A stretch of DNA of 64,000 bases from positions 954,001-1,018,000 of the forward strand of contig NZ_LR732707.1 of the NCBI RefSeq assembly GCF_902506555.1, in the 5' to 3' direction. Every line of letters starts with the position of its first letter. Positions within the stretch are counted from its first letter, which is position 1. This stretch comes from Sphingorhabdus sp. 109 (GTDB taxonomy: Bacteria > Pseudomonadota > Alphaproteobacteria > Sphingomonadales > Sphingomonadaceae). A program made the translations under genes and the position numbers. Shown here in pieces: positions 27,130 to 36,853 of this stretch. The notes under the pieces are model-generated. The model saw only the letters and a list, made by a program, of their open reading frames with translations, was not told where the DNA came from and did no database searches.

Positions 27130-28721
27130 GCGCTGCCGCATCACCTCCCGCCGACGGTCTGACGACGTCAGGCTCCGCACCGTCACCGGAAAAAGCCGAT
27201 CTGGGTGCGTGGATGGGTGTCGCCGCCGGGGCACTGGGATCTCTGATGGCGACGCTCGACATTTCGATTGTCAACGCCTCGCTTCCCACCATTCAGGGCG
27301 AAATCGGTGCGTCTGCGTCGGAAGGCACATGGGTGGCAACCGCCTATCTCGTTGCCGAAATCATCATCATACCGCTTACCGGCTGGCTTGAACGGGTCTT
27401 CGGATTGCGCCGGTTCCTGCTGATTGCGGCAGTCCTGTTCACGGCGTTCTCGACTATGTGTGGCCTGGCAGACGATCTTACGACGATGATCATTGGCCGT
27501 ATCGGTCAGGGTTTTACCGGCGGTGCGATGATACCCACGGCGATGACCATTATTGCCACCCGTTTGCCGCCTTCGCAGCAGCCAATCGGAACCGCTCTTT
27601 TCGGTGCGACGGTGATCCTTGGGCCTGTTCTGGGGCCATTGCTAGGGGGATGGCTCACCGAAAATCTTAGCTGGCACTATGCATTTTTCATCAACGTTCC
27701 CGTCAGTGCCTTGCTGATCGGACTACTCATATTTGGCCTGCCTGACCAGAAAATGAATCTCGAGGAACTGAAATCGGCCGACTGGCTCGGCATTATCGGC
27801 ATGTCGCTCGGTCTGGGCGGACTCACGGTCGTGCTGGAGGATGGACACAAGGAGCAATGGTTTGAATCCGCGCTGATATGGCAGTTGAGTATCGTCACGG
27901 TAATCGGCTTCGCGCTTCTGGCATTTGGCCAGTTCACGGCAAAAAAGCCGGTGATAAAACTGGCGCTCCTGAAAAACCGCGAATTTGCAGCAGTGTCGGT
28001 GCTCGCATTGATCCTGGGCGGCGTTTTATACGGAACCTCTTACGTCATTCCCCAATTTCTCGCCGCCATAGCGGATTACAACGCGCTGCAGGCTGGGCAG
28101 GTCGTCTTTCTCTCCGGCGTTCCGGCGCTGCTCATGATGCCCCTGGTGCCGCTGATGATCCGCACCATCGATCTGCGGCTCGCCGTGGCGCTTGGTTTTG
28201 GACTGATGGCCTTTTCCTGCTTCTGGGATGCTTCGCTTACAGCACAATCGACCGGCGCGGACTTTACGGAAAGCCAGTTGATGCGCGGCGTTGGCCAGAT
28301 ATTAGGCTTCATGTTCCTCAATCAGGCGGCGATCAGCGCGGTCGATGTCGATGATGCCGGCGATGCAGCCGGCGTGTTCAACGCGGCCCGCAATCTCGGC
28401 GGCTCGATCACTCTTGCCTTGCTGGCAACCGTTCAGGACACGCGCTGGGAGTTTCATCGCTGGAATCTGCACGCGAACCTGCAGGCCAATGATCCGGCAA
28501 CGCAAGGGTGGTTTGCTTCGCTTGTAGAACAATATGGTGGCGGGACGGAAGGCATGACCGCCGCTTTCCAGATGATCGACGCCACCGTGACGCGCGAGGC
28601 GCTGGTGATGGCTTTTAACGACGAATTCTGGTTGCTGGCCATCGGCACTCTGTTGGTGACCACGCTGGCAATCTTCCTGAAACCGCTGCCCAAGGGGCAG
28701 GTCAATATGGCAATGCACTGA
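27126..28721 (+). CDS. DHA2-family MFS multidrug transporter (EmrB type)
   Basis: Inner-membrane drug/proton antiporter of 531 residues with about 14 hydrophobic segments. Motif C-like TLDISIVNASLPTIQGEIGAS, GWLERVFGLRRFL (motif A) and GPVLGPLLGGWLTENLSWHYAFFINVP (split across TM5-6) are diagnostic of the 14-TM DHA2 group. The GTG start overlaps the adaptor stop, and the gene ends in a TGATG overlap with the outer-membrane channel gene. Together the three form a complete envelope-spanning exporter. Confidence 0.92.
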   Translation: MSAAASPPADGLTTSGSAPSPEKADLGAWMGVAAGALGSLMATLDISIVNASLPTIQGEIGASASEGTWVATAYLVAEIIIIPLTGWLERVFGLRRFLLIAAVLFTAFSTMCGLADDLTTMIIGRIGQGFTGGAMIPTAMTIIATRLPPSQQPIGTALFGATVILGPVLGPLLGGWLTENLSWHYAFFINVPVSALLIGLLIFGLPDQKMNLEELKSADWLGIIGMSLGLGGLTVVLEDGHKEQWFESALIWQLSIVTVIGFALLAFGQFTAKKPVIKLALLKNREFAAVSVLALILGGVLYGTSYVIPQFLAAIADYNALQAGQVVFLSGVPALLMMPLVPLMIRTIDLRLAVALGFGLMAFSCFWDASLTAQSTGADFTESQLMRGVGQILGFMFLNQAAISAVDVDDAGDAAGVFNAARNLGGSITLALLATVQDTRWEFHRWNLHANLQANDPATQGWFASLVEQYGGGTEGMTAAFQMIDATVTREALVMAFNDEFWLLAIGTLLVTTLAIFLKPLPKGQVNMAMH

Positions 28722-30172
28722 TGACAATTTCCAGCATATTCAGAACCCTTTCCAAAAGCCTTTTGCTCTCGACGGCTCCGTTGGCAGTCGCAGCCTGTAC
28801 GACAGTCGGGCCTGACTATTCCGGTCCGCCGGAAACGGCGGGGCAGAGCACCGCGCGTGGCGCATTTTTGCGCGCTCCGGATGAAACTGTGCCGCGCGCA
28901 CCGGCTGCGGCCTGGTGGGAGCAGCTGGATGATCCGGTGCTTACCGGATTGGTAGAAGAAGCGCTTACCAACGCACCTTCTATCGATGCGGCACTTGCAC
29001 GGGTTGCGCAGGCGCGTGCGGGATTGCAGTCGGCGCGCACCAATGCGCTGCCTGCAATCGGGGCGTCTGCATCCACCCCCTATATCAACATACCAGCTGA
29101 GCTGGTGGATCCGGAGAGTAACCGTGACCGCTTCACCGCGGAAAGCCTGAGCCTGGGCTTCGACGCGAGTTGGGAGCTGGACTTGTTTGGTGGAAACCGC
29201 CGCCGGGTCGAAGCCAGCAATGCGCGTTTTGAAGGGAGCCGGGCCAGTCTCGCCGATGCGCAGGTTTCGCTATCGGCGGAAGTTGCCAGAGTTTATGTCG
29301 GTTTGCGCGCTCGCCAGCAAATGAAAGCCATGTTTGCAGAGCAGTTGCGGATTGACCGTCAGCTGCTGGCCTTCGCCCAACAGCGTTATAAGCAGGGAAC
29401 CGGCACCTTGCATCCGGTGGAGCAGTGGCGTGGACAGGAAATGCAAACTCTGGCTGAAACGGCGCGGAACGATATCGAGATCACGATCGCGCAGGACCAG
29501 TTGGCCGTTCTGGCAGGCAGGGAGCCGGGAGCATTTGATATTTTGCTGGCCGCTGAAACTCCGGTTCCGCTGCCACCGGATCAGGTTGCGATTGGCTCTC
29601 CAGCAGATATGTTGCGATTGCGGCCCGATATTCGTCAGGCGGAACGTAATCTAGCTGCGGCCAATGCCGATATCGGGGTCAACGTCGCAGAGCTGTTCCC
29701 GAAGATAAGTTTCATCGGATTGCTCGGGCTGGGTAGTGATTCCATCGGCGATCTTTTTGACCCGTCGCGCCTGATCGGTCTTGCCCTGCCGCGTCTGAGC
29801 TGGAGTGCCTTTGATGGCGGGCGTAGCCAGTTACGGGTTGATGCAAGCCGGGGCGCTTTTGCCGAAGCAGAGGCCAATTACCGCGCAGCCGTGCTCGGCG
29901 CACTGGCGGACAGCGAAGCTGCTCTGGCCCGGTTTGGCGGTACGAGAATAGCCTTTGGTCAGGTGCTCGAGGCCGAGGCTGCCGCCCGGCGCGGGGCGGC
30001 GCTGGACCAAATGCGTGCCGAGGCAGGAGCGATAGCACGATCGGATGCGCTGGCTGCGAACCGCGATTTGCTGCGTTCTCAAATGTCTAGTACGTCGGCG
30101 CGGGCCGAGCTTGCGGAAGCCTATATTGCCGTAAACAAGGCGTTGGGACTGGGTTGGCAGCAGGCCCCGTAA
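28721..30172 (+). CDS. Efflux outer-membrane channel lipoprotein (NodT family)
   Basis: Outer-membrane factor of 483 residues. The signal peptide ends in a lipobox (VAACTTVGPDY), and TTVGPDY is the classical NodT-family start. Two outer-membrane efflux repeats follow, with SWELDLFGGNRRRVEASNA, LLRLRPDIRQAERNLAAANADIG and LSWSAFDGGRSQL. Its ATG overlaps the MFS gene stop by one base. It provides the duct for the EmrAB-like pump. It is clearly related to, but distinct from, the channel of the RND operon at 10-11 kb. Confidence 0.9.
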   Translation: MTISSIFRTLSKSLLLSTAPLAVAACTTVGPDYSGPPETAGQSTARGAFLRAPDETVPRAPAAAWWEQLDDPVLTGLVEEALTNAPSIDAALARVAQARAGLQSARTNALPAIGASASTPYINIPAELVDPESNRDRFTAESLSLGFDASWELDLFGGNRRRVEASNARFEGSRASLADAQVSLSAEVARVYVGLRARQQMKAMFAEQLRIDRQLLAFAQQRYKQGTGTLHPVEQWRGQEMQTLAETARNDIEITIAQDQLAVLAGREPGAFDILLAAETPVPLPPDQVAIGSPADMLRLRPDIRQAERNLAAANADIGVNVAELFPKISFIGLLGLGSDSIGDLFDPSRLIGLALPRLSWSAFDGGRSQLRVDASRGAFAEAEANYRAAVLGALADSEAALARFGGTRIAFGQVLEAEAAARRGAALDQMRAEAGAIARSDALAANRDLLRSQMSSTSARAELAEAYIAVNKALGLGWQQAP

Positions 30173-30392
30173 TGGTTTCAGGGAAAATGATGCCGAATCG
30201 TTGGATATTGACACCGCGCTTCTGCGCTCTAATGATTGATCCGATAGCCGCAAAAGCGGAGAGGATCAAAGGGCATGGAACGGCGAGTAACGCTTTTGGA
30301 AAGAATATGGGCGTCTTACTTGAACGGTTTGACGCTTTCTTGTGGTGCCGATTGCAGGCGGCATCGCGATCGTTTCCTTCGGGGACGCAATC

Positions 30393-31076
30393 GTGACAGA
30401 TCCGAAAGATCAACCCGAACCGGTGCAAACGAGCACCAAAACTGACGATATGGATGTCTGTTCCGTCATTCGCGCCGGTCGTCCGAGCGCCGAAGATGCC
30501 GAGGTTCTGACCGATCGTATATTGCAGGCAAGCTGGGAATTGTTGCTCCAGATAGGGTTTGAGAATTTTTCGATCGACAAGCTTGCCAAATATGGGAGAT
30601 TTGGCAAGCCTACCATCTATGCCCGTTTCCCCGGCAAGGCGGAACTTCTCCGCGCGGTTCTGATGAAAAATATCAAGGAACGGACTCGGGGGTTGTTCGA
30701 AGGCGTCACGCATCATCATATCGACGAGGCTATCCCCGCTCTATGCTCAGATGGTGTGGAGTTTTATCATTCTCCGGAAGGGCGTCTGATGGAAAGGCTT
30801 ATCGACTGGCTCGATATCGAAACGGAGGATGGCGGTGCTTCGATGCGGGGATGGAGTGCAGAAGTGGCGATCCACGATATCAGCGAATTGCTGGAGCGTG
30901 CTGTTCAACGGGGAGAAATCAGGATGAGCGAGATCAAAACCGCGTCGCTTTTTCTGATGGAAGGGATTTGCGGACATGCCCGTCTGGCTGAAGTGCAGGA
31001 CAAGTTCGACCGGGAGCCGCATTTGCAATGGGCAACCCGTTACTGGGCAATGATCAAGAAGACGTTCTGCTTCTGA
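30393..31076 (+). CDS. TetR-family transcriptional regulator
   Basis: Encodes about 227 residues from the GTG at 30393; an earlier in-frame GTG at 30342 is possible but adds a head with no family features. The DNA-binding helix-turn-helix is near residues 35-80 (ILQASWELLLQIGFENFSIDKLAKYGRFGKPTIYARFPGK), with the characteristic TIYARF start of helix 4. The C-terminal half is helical and divergent, as expected for ligand sensing. It follows the exporter operon on the same strand after 220 bases and is the likely repressor of that operon. Confidence 0.87.
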   Translation: MTDPKDQPEPVQTSTKTDDMDVCSVIRAGRPSAEDAEVLTDRILQASWELLLQIGFENFSIDKLAKYGRFGKPTIYARFPGKAELLRAVLMKNIKERTRGLFEGVTHHHIDEAIPALCSDGVEFYHSPEGRLMERLIDWLDIETEDGGASMRGWSAEVAIHDISELLERAVQRGEIRMSEIKTASLFLMEGICGHARLAEVQDKFDREPHLQWATRYWAMIKKTFCF

Positions 31077-31455
31077 TTCTCGGTGTGCGGGCGCGGCGAT
31101 CTCGATCGCATCGGCGTCCAGGGGAAAATATTGCCTCCGGATTGCTTCCTTGTGGTCTTTGACGCCCGTTTCCACGTTTCGCAGGCACGTGACCTGTCAT
31201 TTGGAATTGCCGATGAAAAGTGGCGGACAGGGTGGCTATCGCTCTTATGAGATAAAGCATTGTAATTCAATTATAATAATTCAGACTTTTCTTATTATAC
31301 CCCTAGACATACCCCGATTTTCAAAAGCTGCATTTGATTTGCGTTTCACGCTAAAAGCGTAGTCTTCCGCTTGCGCTGAAACGGCTAAATCTAGTTTCGA
31401 CCGTAATTTGTTATTGCTTGCTACAAAGAATAATCTGTTGCAGATCATATGATGT
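31077..31455. other. AT-rich intergenic region
   Basis: This 379-base gap has no convincing gene. The part from about 31250 on is clearly AT-richer than its surroundings and probably contains the promoter of the AraC-type gene at 31456. No clear -10/-35 pair or terminator could be fixed. Confidence 0.4.
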
Positions 31456-32337
31456 ATGAACCCAACTATTTCGATAGCTTTCCGCGCTCCTGCGCCTGAG
31501 CTACTTCCCCTTATATCAACTTATTATGAGTTTTCCACGTCGGGGGATGAACCGGTTGAGGATTACCTGCATCCTGAGTGGGCCAATATCCGCTTGGCCC
31601 TGGATCGACCGTGGATTATTGGTCTTGATGCCGGGGGACAGCCAGTCCGAACGGGTGCGCGTGCTGTCCTGCAAGGACCGACTAGCAAGCCAACATATAT
31701 AAAAGGTAGCGGAGCCAGTTTCGGGATAGGCATCTTGCCAATCGGTTGGGGGCGACTTTGGAATATCGATGCAAGCAGTATGGCGGATCGGATCGTCCCC
31801 TTGGCTTCTGTTCTGGAAGGACCGGAGGGCTCCGATTTTATTGGAGATATCGGAGCTGCAGCGGATATTGATGCACGTAAAGCCATTGCTGATCAGTTCT
31901 TGTTAAGGCGGATTGGAAGCAGACCTGCGCGACGTTCCTCAGACATAGTCGAAGATCTATTATCCCTCCTTGCTGACCCGGATATTGCTACCGTGGAGCA
32001 GCTTACCAATGGCCTGAGAATAACGCAAAACCAGCTTGCGCGCCTGTCTAAGCAGACATTGGGGTTTACGCCGAAATTGCTACTTCGCCGTCAACGGTTT
32101 TTACGGATGCTTGGAACCATGCACTCGCGCCCCTATGCGGAATGGCGTGAATTTATTGATCCGCAATATACAGATCAGAGCCATATGGTGCGGGACTTTC
32201 AATATTTCCTCGGCATGAGTCCAAGCGCGTATTTCAATTTGCCTAGACCCATATTGACTGCCGCAGCCAGAGCCCGGGCCGCGATGTTCGGCCAACCATT
32301 GCAGGGGCTTCACAACACAAATGGCAAGAAAACATAG
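31456..32337 (+). CDS. AraC-type regulator with DUF6597-like N-terminal domain
   Basis: Encodes 293 residues. The N-terminal about 150 residues (MNPTISIAFRAPAPELLPLISTYYEF..., GILPIGWGRLWNIDASSMADRIVPL) match the layout of the DUF6597 ligand-binding-like domain that precedes AraC helix-turn-helix domains in many sphingomonads. The C-terminal part shows a degenerate AraC HTH pair: VEQLTNGLRITQNQLARLSKQTLGFTPKLLLRRQRF, then YTDQSHMVRDFQYFLGMSPSAYF. It is isolated, with no obvious target. The exported-protein cluster downstream is a possible regulon, but nothing in the sequence proves it. Confidence 0.8.
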   Translation: MNPTISIAFRAPAPELLPLISTYYEFSTSGDEPVEDYLHPEWANIRLALDRPWIIGLDAGGQPVRTGARAVLQGPTSKPTYIKGSGASFGIGILPIGWGRLWNIDASSMADRIVPLASVLEGPEGSDFIGDIGAAADIDARKAIADQFLLRRIGSRPARRSSDIVEDLLSLLADPDIATVEQLTNGLRITQNQLARLSKQTLGFTPKLLLRRQRFLRMLGTMHSRPYAEWREFIDPQYTDQSHMVRDFQYFLGMSPSAYFNLPRPILTAAARARAAMFGQPLQGLHNTNGKKT

Positions 32338-32526
32338 ATTTCATCCAATACGCATCAGCCCATTCGCAATATGGACAACACCATAAGTTGTTTACCAAAT
32401 TTGTAATTTGCACCCGCATTGCTCCGCTTTTTTCGCCTCCGATTAGCCACTTTCAGGGCAGGTCGACGATCCGATGCATATGGTGGACGATAGGTGACAG
32501 AATGTGGTTTTTGTCTGGAGTAGAAC

Positions 32527-32886
32527 ATGTTGAAATTAGGTTCATTATTTCCCCTGGCGGCCGTCGGAATAGCGTTCGTCGCCGCACCTGTTTCAGCCAA
32601 GGGTCCGAGCCCCAAAAAGCTGATGGAGATAAGTGCCAGCTGTGCATATGTCGTTGGGATTGCCGAAGGTAATGAGGTCCAGTTGAACTATGGGTCGGCC
32701 GACTGGATGAACGTCATTCGCTTGATCGAGCAACAAACCGGTCTCGACGGCGAACAATCTCTGATTTCGGCCAAAGCGAAATATAACAAGCGGACCCGCG
32801 CTATGGGCGCTGATGAAGCATATAATTACATGCTCGGCCGTTCGAAGGATTGTGACCGGGAAATGGCCGTTTTTCAAGGAAGCTGA
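32527..32886 (+). CDS. Small exported protein of unknown function
   Basis: Encodes 119 residues with a clear signal peptide (MLKLGSLFPLAAVGIAFVAAPVSA) and a likely cleavage site after VSA. The mature protein has two cysteines (SASCAYVVG and SKDCDRE) that may pair, and is mostly helical with a YNYMLGRS segment. A GGAG ribosome binding site precedes the ATG. No family was recognised. It is the first of a run of exported proteins on the same strand. Confidence 0.72.
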   Translation: MLKLGSLFPLAAVGIAFVAAPVSAKGPSPKKLMEISASCAYVVGIAEGNEVQLNYGSADWMNVIRLIEQQTGLDGEQSLISAKAKYNKRTRAMGADEAYNYMLGRSKDCDREMAVFQGS

Positions 32887-32919
32887 CCGCAAAGCGAGTA
32901 GCAAAAGGAAACGGCGATC

Positions 32920-33786
32920 ATGTCCATATCCCGCATTTTCGGCATTTCAATTCTATCCATGGTTCCGGCCATCGCCACCGCTCCTGCACAGGCGAGCGCG
33001 GATGATTCCGAGCTGATCTATGAATGCGCCCTGGCGCTCGATTTTGCTTCGTCAAAAGGGGTCCAGCATTCGGTCCCGGGCTCTCGTGCGATGGCCCATT
33101 TCGGCGAAGAGACCGGCAATGATCCTGCTGCCCGCGCACGGGCGGCAAAAGCGATTGATACGATCTGGGCTGACTATAAGAAAAAAAATGGCCGGTCGGG
33201 CCTGGATCAATATGTGCTGGGCATCGCGCAGGATTGCTCCGATCTCTATGACGAGCGGACGGAAATGCAATCCGCCGAGCAGGAAGGACAATTGAACTCG
33301 CTCGGAACCTTATCTGCGGCCTCTTTGCGCGCCTATATAAACCGCACCGGCGACTATGGCGCCGTTGCCGACTATCTTGTCTATCATTATCCCTATGGCA
33401 AGAGCATGTTCAAACCGAACGAGGATGGCGACCTTCTGGGAAATATTATCGTCGAAATCGGCGCAAGCGGCTTGCGCAAATTGAGCGACGAAGCGGTCTA
33501 TACGATCGCAAATAAATTTTACTGGCAATATAATCCACCGGCCACGCGTCTTGTCTTTGCCGAATACCAGCGGCGTATGCGGATGAAGCGACAGTCGGAG
33601 AACGACGCCCGTCAATGGGCCCAGCGTGCTGCGGATGATCGTGCCCAACAGGCGCGACAGGCCAATGCACGTCCGGTGGGGTCTCTGGGCACTGGTAAAC
33701 CATATAAGCCCAAGCGCGGAAGTGGTCTGGTTGTCTGCACATCCTACAGTGGCACGGGAGGCGGAACCGTCTGCAAGGAAGATTGA
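32920..33786 (+). CDS. Exported protein of unknown function
   Basis: Encodes 288 residues. The signal peptide (MSISRIFGISILSMVPAIATAPAQA) is followed by a helical domain with two cysteines (IYECALALDF, AQDCSDLYDE). A central domain has an NRTGDYGAVADYLVYHYPYG stretch. A Gln/Ala/Arg-rich linker leads to a short basic tail with two more cysteines (VVCTSYSGTGGGTVCKED). The rhythm of the first domain resembles that of the 119-residue protein just upstream. The gene follows it by 33 bases and is probably cotranscribed. No known family was recognised. Confidence 0.72.
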   Translation: MSISRIFGISILSMVPAIATAPAQASADDSELIYECALALDFASSKGVQHSVPGSRAMAHFGEETGNDPAARARAAKAIDTIWADYKKKNGRSGLDQYVLGIAQDCSDLYDERTEMQSAEQEGQLNSLGTLSAASLRAYINRTGDYGAVADYLVYHYPYGKSMFKPNEDGDLLGNIIVEIGASGLRKLSDEAVYTIANKFYWQYNPPATRLVFAEYQRRMRMKRQSENDARQWAQRAADDRAQQARQANARPVGSLGTGKPYKPKRGSGLVVCTSYSGTGGGTVCKED

Positions 33787-33841
33787 ACCGGACATCATTC
33801 ATTTATCCCAATCATTTATCACCAATAGAAAGTTTCCCGGC

Positions 33842-34285
33842 ATGTATAAACTATTGTCAGTTGTTACCGCTGTTGCGGTTTTTGGCAGCACGGTCTCTGC
33901 CGTCAATGCGCAATCAGCCGACGCACCGGCGCACAATGCCGCCTTCGAACTCTGGACTACCAGTGGTGCGTCTCCGCAAACGCTTTCAGAAATGTTGACC
34001 TGTTCCGCCGTCTGGGAACGCTGGAATTCCTCTCTCCTCGAGAGGTCAGATCGCAAATTTACGGATGCGCTACGCAAGGAATTGTCTTCAGGCAATGCCA
34101 AAAAGCGGAAGATTTACTGGGAAAGGGTTGCCCGGCGGGAAATGGATGAGGACGACGATAGCGCCTATTTCGACGAACAGCGCAGCACAGCGGAGGAATA
34201 TGCCAATAAGCTTACCACAGCCTATCGCGATCAAACCGACAAAGGCATGCAAAATCTGATGGAATGGCTGGCCATTTGCAAATGA
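33842..34285 (+). CDS. Exported protein with a WxRW-type helical domain
   Basis: Encodes 147 residues starting at ATG 33842 (MYKLLSVVTAVAVFGSTVSAVNAQ signal peptide); the frame is open upstream inside the previous gene, but that part is non-coding. The mature domain has EMLTCSAVWERWNSSL, a LSSGNAKKRKIYWERVA segment and a final LMEWLAICK. The same order of motifs recurs at the C-terminus of the exported protein at 35472-36728, so this defines a small domain family. Conserved features are two Cys and several Trp. The role is unknown. Its stop overlaps the ATG of the Sel1-repeat gene. Confidence 0.7.
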   Translation: MYKLLSVVTAVAVFGSTVSAVNAQSADAPAHNAAFELWTTSGASPQTLSEMLTCSAVWERWNSSLLERSDRKFTDALRKELSSGNAKKRKIYWERVARREMDEDDDSAYFDEQRSTAEEYANKLTTAYRDQTDKGMQNLMEWLAICK

Positions 34286-35400
34286 CCGGGTTGACGATAT
34301 TGCGCAGATTACAGGGGCTTTTTATTATCTGGCTAAGCATGTTGCTCTTAGCCGCCGCTACACCGCTGGCTGCACGAGCTACTCCGCAAGGGGATAATAT
34401 TACAGCACCCGCAGCACCTCGGACAATGCAACATGACCGAAAGACCGAGCGGGTCGACGAGCCATCGTGTCAGTCATTGTCTGCCCACGGAGGAAACAAT
34501 AAAGACTGTTTAAACACAATCAGCGCTCTTTACCGGGGGCTGGATGGTCCACCGGATCATATCGCGGCACGGAGTCTGTCTGAACGGGCCTGTAGCGCAA
34601 CGATCTCAGAGGGCTGCAACTTCCTTGGCGCCATGCAACAGGATGGCACTGGCGGACCGAAGGATGTCGGTGCCGCGGATGGCAGCTTTGAACGGGCCTG
34701 CCTTTACGGCAGCGGCGGCGGCTGTTTCAATCGAGCGCAGCTGATCGTCGGAGGACAAAGCCCGGTCAATGACCTGACCGTTGCAAGAGATTTCTACAGC
34801 AGGGCCTGTGATAAAAATGTGGTTGCTGCCTGCAATAATTACGGAGCAATGCTGCTCAATGGCGAGGGCGGGAATCAAGACCGGATTGCCGCACGGGCGA
34901 TGTTCGATACGGCTTGCGCAGCAGGGAATATTGATGCCTGCACCAACTATGGTGACTTGCTGGTTACCAGCCCGATGAGAAAAGGGGAATCGGACGAGGG
35001 CACCAAGTTGCTAAACGAAGCCTGCAATGCCGGCCAGGCCAGAGCGTGTTTCATTGTCGGCACATTTTCGCATTATGGACGATTGGGTGATCAAACGGGC
35101 CCCCGCGACTACGGCGCAGCGCGGCGCGCTTATGAGATGGCTTGCAGATCCGGTCACACCGAGGCCTGCTTCCGGATTGCCCAGTTCCTATATGACGGAA
35201 AAGGCGGACCTCAAGATTTGTCTGAAGCAAGATCGTCATATGGCGCGCTGTGTCGGCAGGACGTTGGCACTGCCTGTTTTTTCTATGGCAATATGCAGCA
35301 AGTTGGCGAGGGCGGAGCGCTAGATATCTATGGCGGCAAAAAAGCGATTGCCAAGGGCTGCGACCTGGGTGACCCGACTGCCTGCGCAGCCAAACAATGA
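34282..35400 (+). CDS. Exported cysteine-rich Sel1-repeat protein
   Basis: Encodes 372 residues. The ATG at 34282 overlaps the previous stop (ATGA). The hydrophobic N-terminus (LQGLFIIWLSMLLLAAATPLAARA) is a signal peptide or anchor. The rest consists of about seven tandem Sel1-like helical repeats of 36-40 residues. They carry paired cysteines such as ERACSATISEGCNFLGA, SRACDKNVVAACNNYGA and EMACRSGHTEACFRIA. Each C-x(6-7)-C pair could form a disulfide, as in the secreted Helicobacter Hcp proteins. Such repeats usually mediate protein-protein contacts in the envelope. The partner is unknown, though the neighbouring exported proteins are candidates. Confidence 0.85.
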   Translation: MTGLTILRRLQGLFIIWLSMLLLAAATPLAARATPQGDNITAPAAPRTMQHDRKTERVDEPSCQSLSAHGGNNKDCLNTISALYRGLDGPPDHIAARSLSERACSATISEGCNFLGAMQQDGTGGPKDVGAADGSFERACLYGSGGGCFNRAQLIVGGQSPVNDLTVARDFYSRACDKNVVAACNNYGAMLLNGEGGNQDRIAARAMFDTACAAGNIDACTNYGDLLVTSPMRKGESDEGTKLLNEACNAGQARACFIVGTFSHYGRLGDQTGPRDYGAARRAYEMACRSGHTEACFRIAQFLYDGKGGPQDLSEARSSYGALCRQDVGTACFFYGNMQQVGEGGALDIYGGKKAIAKGCDLGDPTACAAKQ

Positions 35401-35471
35401 GATGCAGAAATTCTGGCAACGCCCCGCAAGCGGTTGGCGCCAATATCATTCGATGAAAATGGGAGGGTGCA

Positions 35472-36728
35472 TTGGCTAAATATCTAAAAAGAATTGCTAT
35501 AATTATATTGGCTTTTTTGTCGCTACCGACCATCGCGTCTGCACAAGCCATGTCCGATAAAACCGCCGGCACAGCATTGCAGATCGGCGTGTGTCCCGAC
35601 GGCAGATATGAAAGCGGATGCAGTCAGGCTGATATGGAAAAGGCTGTGACCTTGGCGAATGATTATTTGATCACTCTTCGCAGCCGCTGCCTCTACCAAA
35701 GTGAATCGCGATGCTGGGTCATATCATCCGGCAGCTTTGCCAGCATGGAGCGTGGTGGCCCGATAATCTGGCAACATATGCAGCTAATGCCTACAGACGG
35801 GCCTGTCCATGAAATGATCGTCATTGCGGAAGGCATGTCGGGTGACGATATGAAACTTGTTACAGCACATCAGGTTTGGGGCTATTTTATTCCCCCTGAC
35901 ATGGTCGAAAATTCAGATGATGGGGTGGTATTCCATATTGCAGGAAATGTCGGCGGAAAGGGTAACGCCGATTTTGTGCTGGTGCGCACAAAGGAGAAAT
36001 GGATCAAGATTGATATGGATCGCTGGTTCGAGCAGGTGAACGCCATGTTGCCTGCTGGATTTGCAATCCGGCAGAGCGTGAAAATTGATCTGCGTGAATT
36101 GTTCGCCAGTTCGCCAGTATGGCGAGAAGGTGACGGAGAATGTTGCGCGAGCGGAGGGACCGTGAAGATCGATTACATTATTCGGGCAGGGGTGCTAATG
36201 GTCAATCGACTGGCCTTTGATGAATCTACGCCCGTCGGCCAAACGCAATATATTGATAATCCAGACTCCGGGACTGCGATGCAGCAAAAGCAAGCAGAAG
36301 CTTCCCTGGACACTGACGATGCGGCTATAGCTGCAATAGATTCAGAACGTGCGAATGCAGCATTTCGTAAATATCAGAATTCCGATAACCATCCCGTTGA
36401 AATCGGTAAAATGTCCGAGTGTGCAGCCTATTGGGACCGATGGAAATACAGTGTTGATAGCATGAACAACGCTACCTTTGTTGGCGCACTTGATCCGGCG
36501 CTTTCGTCAAACAACGCCGAGAAGCAATCTTTCTTTTGGCTTGAAAAAGCAAAAACTAAAAACCGGTTGGAACAGGGCGATGCTGAATCTTTTGATGCCA
36601 TTGTGGCAAAATCTAACGAAGCTGGCGATGAAGCATATGCCGAATGGGTGAATGAAGACCCAGGGTCCGGTTACAAACTGCTGAATATGCTCGGTGCATG
36701 CTATGCCGAGCTTGGCTCTGACATGTGA
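35472..36728 (+). CDS. Two-domain exported protein of unknown function
   Basis: Encodes 418 residues. Translation starts at TTG 35472, with GGGAGG at 35460-35466 upstream. The signal peptide is KRIAIIILAFLSLPTIASAQ. Residues about 25-290 form one domain with cysteines at VCPDGRYESGCS, RCLYQSESRCWV and DGECCASGG. The C-terminal about 120 residues (KMSECAAYWDRWKYSV..., LSSNNAEKQSFFWLEKA..., LLNMLGACY) align by eye with the 147-residue protein at 33842. No enzyme motif was recognised. It may belong to the same operon as the Sel1 protein, after a 71-base gap. Confidence 0.72.
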   Translation: MAKYLKRIAIIILAFLSLPTIASAQAMSDKTAGTALQIGVCPDGRYESGCSQADMEKAVTLANDYLITLRSRCLYQSESRCWVISSGSFASMERGGPIIWQHMQLMPTDGPVHEMIVIAEGMSGDDMKLVTAHQVWGYFIPPDMVENSDDGVVFHIAGNVGGKGNADFVLVRTKEKWIKIDMDRWFEQVNAMLPAGFAIRQSVKIDLRELFASSPVWREGDGECCASGGTVKIDYIIRAGVLMVNRLAFDESTPVGQTQYIDNPDSGTAMQQKQAEASLDTDDAAIAAIDSERANAAFRKYQNSDNHPVEIGKMSECAAYWDRWKYSVDSMNNATFVGALDPALSSNNAEKQSFFWLEKAKTKNRLEQGDAESFDAIVAKSNEAGDEAYAEWVNEDPGSGYKLLNMLGACYAELGSDM

Positions 36729-36853
36729 CCAGGTGATGCGTCTGACCATCACGCGGCGCGATTTTGGGTTTTTGTTCCAGATCAATTTGAAGCGTGAGGG
36801 CTGCAAAGAATTCAAAATCGAAATTTGACCAAAAGTTCTTCGAGGATAATTTT

